Below are positions 1 to 5,700 of a stretch of DNA of 6,167 nt, piece after piece. Under the pieces are notes generated by a model. That model was not told the origin of the DNA. It worked only from the letters and a program-made list of their open reading frames with translations, and did no database searches. Each line of letters starts with the position of its first letter. The stretch's first letter is position 1. The translations under genes and the position numbers were made by a program. The DNA is from Actinomycetota bacterium (GTDB lineage Bacteria > Actinomycetota > Actinomycetes > Actinomycetales > Microbacteriaceae): the NCBI GenBank assembly GCA_009704605.1, contig WLDW01000053.1, positions 1 through 6,167 on the forward strand. Reading direction: 5' to 3'.

Positions 1-286
1 AAACCAGAGTCAGCCAGGAAACTTCGTAGCTAACTAAGTTGAGTGCACCAGCAATCCAAATTGGAGCAAAAGCTAGAGCTGGATAAACCCATTCGGTTAC
101 TAAGCCATAGACCCCAGTTCCGTTATCAACTTGGTAGGCCCAATAGTCATAGAGACTCAGGTCGCCAAACGAGATGGCGTCTGGAAAAAGCTTGCTGGCA
201 GTCAGTGCCCAAAGGTGCACTAGAAAAGAGGCAGCCACCAATGAGCTCGTTCTCAAAACTGCGACCTGATTCACGCTGGTTCCCAT
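1..286 (-). CDS. Membrane protein, N-terminal part, GT87/DUF2029-like glycosyltransferase (runs off left edge)
   Basis: The minus strand is open from an ATG at 286-284 to the window edge, giving 95 codons and no stop. The protein starts MGTSVNQVAVLRTSSL. A hydrophobic first helix covers roughly residues 14-34 and is followed by an extracytoplasmic-looking segment (GDLSLYDYWAYQVDNGTGVYG). Then comes WVYPALAF at about residues 67-74, leading into a second hydrophobic stretch. A helix, a Tyr/Trp-rich acidic loop and a WVYP-type motif before the next helix recall actinobacterial polyprenyl-phosphate-dependent mannosyltransferase-like proteins (GT87/DUF2029, PimE relatives). If so, it would transfer a sugar to an envelope glycan or lipid from the outer face of the membrane. 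The start is the only plausible one: the frame stays open upstream to a TGA but contains no ATG, GTG or TTG. No strong Shine-Dalgarno precedes it. The plus-strand frame at 43-309 is its shadow. That a gene is here is well supported; the family is a recognition call on a fragment. Confidence 0.72.
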   Translation of the reverse strand, partial: MGTSVNQVAVLRTSSLVAASFLVHLWALTASKLFPDAISFGDLSLYDYWAYQVDNGTGVYGLVTEWVYPALAFAPIWIAGALNLVSYEVSWLTLV

Positions 287-296
287 GCCTGACAGG

Positions 297-309
297 CTAT
301 CTAAGATAG
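297..309. repeat. 13-bp odd-centred palindrome, candidate operator
   Basis: CTATCT (297-302) and AGATAG (304-309) are exact reverse complements around a single central A at 303. The palindrome covers the candidate -10 elements of both divergent genes. A one-base centre cannot form a stable RNA loop with full pairing, so a dimeric protein site is more natural than a hairpin. No regulator family is assigned. Confidence 0.45.
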
Positions 310-317
310 GTGTAGTT

Positions 318-328
318 GGCCTAAGGCC
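318..328. repeat. 11-bp odd-centred palindrome, second candidate operator
   Basis: GGCCT (318-322) and AGGCC (324-328) are exact reverse complements around a central A at 323. Its centre lies 20 bp from that of the palindrome at 297-309, close to two helical turns, so proteins bound to both would face the same side of the DNA. The inner bases match the first palindrome (CT-A-AG) but the outer arms differ. It lies just before the MFS ribosome binding site, where a bound repressor could block transcription. Confidence 0.35.
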
Positions 329-332
329 TATG

Positions 333-338
333 AAGGGG
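333..338 (+). promoter_or_regulatory. Ribosome binding site of the MFS gene
   Basis: AAGGGG ends four bases before the ATG at 343. It supports that ATG as the start of the transporter, which matches the usual short cytoplasmic N-terminus before the first helix in this family. Confidence 0.65.
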
Positions 339-1191
339 CATCATGACAAGTCTGCAGAAGGCACGGTTTGCAGTCTTTGCCTACTTCACGATTGCTGGAT
401 CTTCGATGACTTTCTGGGCTGTCCATATTCCATATGTGGAAAACAAGCTGGATATCCCTCACTCGACGATCGGCGCATTGCTTCTTGTTCTCGGCGCGGG
501 AGCATTGTCAGCGAGTTTGATCGTTGGGCAGTTTATCGATCGAGTCGGTTCCAGAACTGCTACTTTCACCGCCGCTGTGTTTATGGCAGTAATGCTCTTC
601 TTTCCAGGATTTGCTACCAATGAGATTCTCCTGGGGCTTTCGCTTTTTGGTTTGGGCTTTGGTATTGGCTCAACAGATATCTCTATGAACGCGCACGCCG
701 TCGAAGTTGAAAAAGCTTATGGAAGACCAATTTTCTCTGCATTTCACGCGATGTGGTCTTTCGGTGGCCTTATTGGCGCCACGCTAGGTGGGCTCGCTCT
801 AGCAAGCAACTTTGAAATGCCAGTGACACTTGCAATCGCTGGAGTTGCGACACTGATTGTTGCCGTTTCAATGCGTGGCTGGTTGCTACCTGATCAGCCG
901 AATCAACAGCGCGCTAATAAATCCAATCACGTGGGCAATAAAGCGAAGAAGCAAGAACTTCAAGCTGCAAACACGCAAAACCGAAAAGTTCTTGGATATG
1001 TTCTCTTCCTTGGGGCAATGGCCGGTGCAGCTGCCATTGCGGAAGGAACTGGTGTTGACTGGTCTGCGCTGCACCACGCAAGAATTCTAGGAACTACAGA
1101 AGCCTTTGCTTCACTTGCTCTTGCGGTGTTTGCTGGAGCAATGGGAATTACCAGATTGGTGATTGACAAGTTGGTTGCGATTCGCGGTCGT

Positions 1192-1200
1192 ATTTTTTAA
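1192..1200 (+). other. Frameshift site in the MFS gene: six-T run followed at once by a stop
   Basis: The zero frame reads CGT ATT TTT TAA (RIF, stop). Slipping back one base, or having seven T instead of six, gives CGT ATT TTT TTA ATT CGC TAT GGA (RIFLIRYG), which joins the two halves smoothly. The downstream frame is open back only to 1167, after a TGA at 1164-1166, so the shift must lie between 1167 and 1200. The homopolymer is the simplest place. Candidate causes are a one-base deletion, a homopolymer sequencing error, RNA polymerase slippage on the T run, or ribosomal slippage of tRNA-Phe from TTT to TTT with the stop in the A site. It is not a canonical X-XXY-YYZ heptamer in the zero frame, and I see no clear stimulatory hairpin or upstream Shine-Dalgarno-like element. 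Confidence 0.8.
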
Positions 1201-1525
1201 TTCGCTATGGATCGCTGGTTTCCGCCGTTGGAACTAGCCTTGTCGTGATTTCTACCTCATCTCCGGTTGCACTTCTGGGATGGCTAATTGCAGGAGTTGG
1301 AATCGCAGGTGTGGTGCCGCAGCTATTTGCTTACTCTGCCGAAGTTGGAGAAGAATCTCACGCTGGAAGGAACATGGCCAAGGTGGTTGGAATCGCCTAC
1401 GCGGGAATTCTCTCAGGGCCAGCCATCATTGGGTTTTTGACAATAGTTGTTCCACTAAACATTGCCCTGGGGCTTGGAGTAGTGCTGGGGCTCTTTACCG
1501 CGCTGGGTACGCTGTTGATTGAAAG

Positions 1526-1530
1526 AAGGA
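1526..1530 (+). promoter_or_regulatory. Ribosome binding site for the old yellow enzyme, inside the MFS reading frame
   Basis: AAGGA (within AGAAGGA, 1524-1530) lies six bases before the GTG at 1537 and fixes that codon as the start. It sits in the last codons of the MFS frame. The enzyme can therefore be initiated independently or by ribosomes terminating at 1551-1553. Confidence 0.7.
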
Positions 1531-1536
1531 ACCTAA

Positions 1537-2610
1537 GTGCCAAAGCTCTTTGAATCAATAAAACTTCGTGACCTAGAGGTCAAAAACCGAATCTGGATTT
1601 CCCCGATGTGCCAGTACTCCTGCGAGAACAAAGATGGGGTTCCTGGTAGTTGGCATGAAGTGCATCTGGTTTCAAGAGCAATAGGTGGCGCTGGTCTGAT
1701 AATCGTCGAAGCATCTGGAGTAACCCCCGAAGGAAGAATCACTCCTTGGTGCACCGGAATCTGGAACGACGAGCAAGCTAAAGCTTGGAAGAAGATTGTT
1801 GATCTAGCTCACAGCCATGGAGCCAAGATGGCTATGCAGTTAGCGCACGCTGGACGCAAGGCGTCTAACCATCGTGAAGCCTCCGGTGTTGGATCAATCT
1901 CACTGGCTGAGGGCGGTTGGGAAACTGTTTCTTCAACTAATCAAGCCTTCGGAGATTACGCTGCTCCAAGAAAACTTAATGTTGCAGAAATTGGAAACCT
2001 AGTTGAGGCGTTTGGGCAGGCAGCTAAGCGTTCGGTAGAAGCAGGTTTTGATGCCGTAGAGATTCACGGTGCGCACGGATACCTTTTGCATCAATTTCTT
2101 TCTCCGCTAAGTAACGACCGTGATGATGAATACGGTGGGTCGCTTGAAAATCGTGCACGCATGCTAATGGAAGTTATCTCCTCGATCAGAAACTCAGTTC
2201 CAGAAACAATGCCTGTTTTCCTGAGGCTCTCGGCAACCGATTACGCCGAGGGTGGCTGGGACCAAGAGCAAACCGCAACGGTGTCTGGTTGGGCAACAAA
2301 AGCAGGAGTAGATCTAATTGATGTTTCCAGTGGCGGAATCGTTACCGGTGTAAAGATTCCATCGGGACCTGGTTACCAGGTGCCACTCGCTGAGTATGTT
2401 GCAGATCAAATTTCAGAGCCAGTCAGCGCAGTAGGTCAGATCACAGATGCTCACCAAGCCGAAGAGATTTTGCAATCAGGAAAAGTCGATGTGATTTTGA
2501 TAGCTAGGGCTTCCCTGAGAGACCCATATTGGCCACTTAGAGCAGCAGCCGAATTAGGCGCTGAAGTGCAGTGGCCAGAGCAGTATTCCAGAGGTAAGTG
2601 GCCGGCCTAG
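1537..2610 (+). CDS. Old yellow enzyme, YqjM/NamA-like NAD(P)H:flavin oxidoreductase (ene-reductase)
   Basis: This is a complete 357-residue FMN-dependent TIM-barrel protein of the YqjM (class III) branch of old yellow enzymes, which reduce C=C bonds next to carbonyl or nitro groups using NAD(P)H. It aligns with Bacillus YqjM from memory along its length. SPMCQYS carries Cys25 and Tyr27 (YqjM Cys26 and Tyr28). EASGVTPEGR contains Ala59, QLAHAGRK has Gln101, HGAHGY has the substrate-binding pair His177/His180 and Tyr182, and SPLSNDRDDEYGGS follows. FLRLSATDY carries Arg230, SSGG is at 264-267, and ARASLRDP provides the phosphate-binding Arg324. The C-terminal QYSRGKWPA keeps Arg352, matching the arginine finger that YqjM donates to the neighbouring subunit. 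All key residues are present, so it should be active and cytoplasmic. The start is GTG 1537, overlapping the end of the MFS frame by 17 nt, which suggests cotranscription and coupling. The physiological substrate cannot be read from sequence; detoxification of electrophilic enones is a common suggestion. Confidence 0.93.
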   Translation: MPKLFESIKLRDLEVKNRIWISPMCQYSCENKDGVPGSWHEVHLVSRAIGGAGLIIVEASGVTPEGRITPWCTGIWNDEQAKAWKKIVDLAHSHGAKMAMQLAHAGRKASNHREASGVGSISLAEGGWETVSSTNQAFGDYAAPRKLNVAEIGNLVEAFGQAAKRSVEAGFDAVEIHGAHGYLLHQFLSPLSNDRDDEYGGSLENRARMLMEVISSIRNSVPETMPVFLRLSATDYAEGGWDQEQTATVSGWATKAGVDLIDVSSGGIVTGVKIPSGPGYQVPLAEYVADQISEPVSAVGQITDAHQAEEILQSGKVDVILIARASLRDPYWPLRAAAELGAEVQWPEQYSRGKWPA

Positions 2611-2614
2611 GCCG
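2603..2614. repeat. 12-bp perfect palindrome across the old yellow enzyme stop codon
   Basis: CGGCCTAGGCCG is self-complementary and contains the TAG stop (2608-2610). No T-tract follows, and a contiguous palindrome leaves no loop without breaking central pairs, so it is a poor intrinsic terminator. Its core GGCCT/AGGCC arms are the same as those of the palindrome at 318-328. Confidence 0.4.
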
Positions 2615-2706
2615 AAGCTACCCCTTCTTACCGCCTCGTCTCGAGAGCTTTTGAGAGCGTAAGATATAGCTGTCATTCAAGCCAACAAAAATAGGGAGTT
2701 ATTTCT
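2611..2706 (+). promoter_or_regulatory. Spacer with probable kgd promoter
   Basis: This 96-bp gap separates the old yellow enzyme from kgd. TAAGAT (2660-2665) is a good -10 hexamer and is identical to the one proposed for the MFS gene at 302-307. The -35 position (about 2637-2642) shows nothing close to TTGACA. Instead, a direct repeat GAGAGC occurs at 2643-2648 and 2653-2658, one helical turn apart and immediately before the -10, next to the 8-bp palindrome TCTCGAGA (2639-2646). This could be an activator site, but the evidence is only positional. Transcription would start near 2672, leaving a leader of about 35 nt. No strong terminator for the upstream unit is visible, so some read-through is possible. 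Confidence 0.5.
2693..2698 (+). promoter_or_regulatory. Ribosome binding site of kgd
   Basis: AGGGAG lies eight bases before the GTG at 2707. An in-frame TAG at 2692-2694 excludes any longer N-terminus, so this GTG is the first possible start. Confidence 0.75.
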
Positions 2707-5700
2707 GTGTCCGGTGAAGGATTGCAAGACGACTACGGAGCAAACTCGTGGTTAGTCGACGAAATGTACCAAAAATATCGTCAAAATCCCGACTCTGTAG
2801 ACAAAGAATGGTGGCCCCTTCTTGAAAACTACAAACCCTCCGAAGCTTCAGCGCCGGTAGCTCCCATTGCCTCCGAGCCGGTAGTAACTTCCCAGCAAGT
2901 TTCTGACGCTACATCTTCCATTCCGGTAGTTGCCAAGACCACTCGCATCGAGGCCAAGCCTCAGCCAATCCCCGCTCAAGCTCCTGTTACCGAGTCAATA
3001 AAAATCGTCGCCGAAGGCTCTGCCGATCAGGAGCAAGATGTAGTTTCACCACTAAAAGGCATGGCAAAAACTATCGCCACCAACATGGATCTTTCGCTTC
3101 AGGTTCCAACCGCAACAAGCGTTAGAACTTTGCCTGCAAAGCTGATGATTGATAACCGCCTGGTTATCAACTCTCACCTTTCTCGCACCAGAGGTGGAAA
3201 GATTTCCTTCACCCACATAATCGGTTTTGCAATAATCCAGGCGCTCAAGAAGTTCCCTTCCCAGAATGTTTACTACGACATAGTGGACGAAAAGCCTGTT
3301 GTGGTTCAGCCAGCAAATGTGAATTTTGGGTTAGCGATCGACATTCCAAAACCAGATGGAACCAGAGCGCTGTTAGTTCCAAACATCAAGCGTGCACAGC
3401 GTTTGAACTTTGCTGAGTTCTTGACCGCTTACGAAGACCTAGTTACTCGTGCAAGGTTGAACACGTTGACTGCCGTGGATTTTCAGGGAACGACCATTTC
3501 CCTTACTAACCCAGGTGGTATTGGTACAGTGCATTCGGTACCGAGGCTCACCAAGAATCAAGGCTGCATCGTAGGTGCTGGAGCACTCGATTACCCGGCA
3601 GAATTCCAGGGCATGAGTGATGCTCAACTTGCAAAGATTGGAATCAGCAAAACCATCACACTTACCTCCACATACGATCACCGTGTCATACAAGGTGCTG
3701 GCAGCGGAGAGTTCCTAAAAATAGTTCACGGATTGTTGCTGGGCGAAGAAGGTTTCTATGACCAGATATTCGCTGACCTTCGTATTCCTTATGAACCAGT
3801 TCGTTGGGTTTCTGATTTTGAACGAGATGGTCTAGATGATCGTGAAAAAGCTACCCGAATCCAAGAGCTGATAAACGCCTACCGGGTACGTGGCCACCTG
3901 ATGGCAGACACCGATCCACTGGAATACCGCCAGCGCACCCACCCAGACCTCGATGTTCTAAACCACGGTCTAAGCCTTTGGGATCTAGACCGCACCTTTA
4001 GAACTGCAGGCTTTAGTGGCCAGCAGAAGGCGCAGTTTCGAGATATCCTCAAGATCCTTCGTGATTCCTACTGCCGCACAGTCGGTGTTGAATACATGCA
4101 CATCCAAGAACCTGCTCAACGCAAGTGGTTCCAGGAGAAATTGGAAACTTCCTACGCCAAGCCAACCCGTGAAGAGCAGCTTCGAATTCTAAGCAAGCTA
4201 AATGAAGCTGAAGCGTTTGAGACATTCCTCCAAACCAAATTTGTTGGACAAAAGCGCTTCAGCCTCGAAGGTGGCGAAAGCACCATCGCTGCGTTAGATG
4301 AGATTCTCCAGTCAGCAGCTAATGCTGCTATCGATGAAGTCTGCATTGGTATGGCCCACCGCGGTCGCTTGAATGTTCTAACTAATATCGCTGGAAAAAC
4401 CTACGGTCAAGTTTTCAAAGAGTTTGAAGGTAACACCGACACCAAAACAGTTCAGGGTTCGGGTGATGTTAAGTACCACTTGGGTACTGAAGGTGTTTTC
4501 GAAAGCTTAGAGGGTAACAAGGTGAAAGTCTCTCTCGCTGCAAACCCTTCTCACCTGGAAGCCGTGAATCCAGTTCTTGAAGGAGTGGTTCGCGCCAAGC
4601 TAGATAGGCTCAATGCCATTCCAAAGGGAGAGTTCCCTGTTATTCCAGTATTGATTCACGGTGACGCAGCATTTGCTGGACAGGGTGTTGTTCCAGAAAC
4701 TTTGAACATGGCACAGCTTCGCGGATACAAAACAGGTGGAACCATTCACTTGGTTATCAACAACCAAGTTGGTTTCACCACTCCACCTTCAGAGTCAAGA
4801 TCCACTGTTTACTCCACCGACTCTGCCAAAGCTATCCAGGCTCCGATTTTCCACGTGAACGGTGACGATCCAGAGGCAGTCGTGCGCGTAGCGAAACTAG
4901 CATTTGAATACCGCATGGAATTCAAAAACGATGTCGTTATTGACCTAATCTGCTACCGACGCAGAGGACACAACGAGGGAGACGATCCTTCGATGACTCA
5001 GCCTCTGATGTACAACCTGATTGAAGCCAAGCGCTCAGTAAGAACCTTGTACCTTGAATCTCTAGTTGGTCGCGGTGACCTAACTAAGGGTGAATTTGAG
5101 GCCGCAAACTCAGACTTCCAGCAGCGTCTCGAGCAGGCCTTTGTTGATGTCCACGAGGCCATGGCAGCTCCAATCGAACTGATACCAAGAAGAGTTGGTA
5201 TCGGAACAACAGCTAGCGATGCTCCGGAACTTCTAAAGGCCACAGCTGTAGGCAAAGAAGTTGTTGAGCTCATTGGAAATGCTCACAACAACACCCCTCC
5301 GGGCTTTACGGTTCACCCCAAACTTCAGCAGCTATTGACCAAGCGAGTAGAGATGAGCCGCGAAGGCGGTATCGACTGGGGCTTTGGAGAATTGCTTGCA
5401 CTCGGCTCACTGGTCATGGAAGGCGTGCCGGTAAGAATGGCAGGTCAAGACACCAGGCGAGGAACTTTCGTTCAGCGTCACGCGGTGTTCCACGACCGAG
5501 TGAACGGCCAGGAATGGATTCCACTTCGTAACTTGATGCAGGGTCAGGCAAAGTTTTGGATATACGATTCTTTGTTGAGCGAATACGCCGCCATGGGCTT
5601 TGAGTATGGTTACTCAATTGAAAACAAGGAAGCACTTGTGCTTTGGGAAGCACAGTTTGGTGACTTCGTAAACGGAGCTCAAACTATCGTGGATGAATTC

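Larger units (their letters stand above)
287..342. promoter_or_regulatory. Divergent intergenic region between the membrane protein and the MFS gene
   Basis: These 56 bp separate two genes transcribed away from each other, so they must serve initiation in both directions. On the plus strand TAAGAT (302-307) is a fair -10 hexamer for the MFS gene. On the minus strand TATCTT (308-303) is a possible -10, which would give the membrane protein a very short leader and agree with its lack of a clear ribosome binding site. I see no convincing -35 element in either direction. Two odd-centred palindromes (297-309 and 318-328) occupy much of the region, the first overlapping both candidate -10 elements. 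A regulator binding here could control both genes; that is inference. Confidence 0.5.
343..1553 (+). pseudogene. MFS transporter of the MosC/YbjJ type, interrupted by a single frameshift
   Basis: The reading frame from ATG 343 ends at TAA 1198-1200 after 285 residues. The rest of the protein continues in another frame to TGA 1551-1553. Joining them by a -1 shift at the T run 1193-1198 gives 403 residues and 12 predicted helices, the normal size for this family. Visible marks are the motif-A-like loop GQFIDRVGSR (about residues 62-71) between helices 2 and 3, and STDISMNAHAVEVEKAYGRP with FHAMWSFGG (about 110-142), typical of MosC/YbjJ relatives. A hydrophilic central loop spans about 183-218, followed by GTGVDWSAL after helix 7. 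The second piece carries helices 9-12, including VPQLFAYSAEVG and YAGILSGPAIIGF. No other stop or shift is seen, and the downstream part is well preserved. The substrate is unknown; MosC is linked to rhizopine uptake, but relatives vary. As read, the protein stops after about eight helices and should not work unless slippage restores the frame. The downstream piece offers a GTG at 1245, but that falls inside a helix and is not a credible start. Confidence 0.85.

Noticed and set aside
43..309. Plus-strand open frame of 88 codons
   Set aside because: It lies antisense to the minus-strand membrane protein, has no ribosome binding site, and its Arg/Gln-rich composition does not look like a real protein.
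285..623. Plus-strand open frame of 112 codons
   Set aside because: Out-of-frame shadow of the MFS gene with Cys/Arg/Ser-rich composition and no similarity to a known fold.
1245..1553. Separate small membrane protein starting at GTG 1245
   Set aside because: The frame continues upstream to 1167 with MFS-like sequence, the GTG lies inside a predicted helix and no ribosome binding site precedes it; it is the C-terminal part of the transporter.
2367..2381. 15-bp odd-centred palindrome ACCTGGT-T-ACCAGGT
   Set aside because: It lies in the old yellow enzyme coding region over the conserved GPGYQVP codons, so protein sequence explains it. It also shows that such palindromes can arise here without regulatory meaning.
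3439..3693. Minus-strand open frame within kgd, and others at 4152-4346, 4998-5273 and 5414-5653
   Set aside because: All are antisense to a strongly conserved enzyme, lack start signals and show shadow-like composition.
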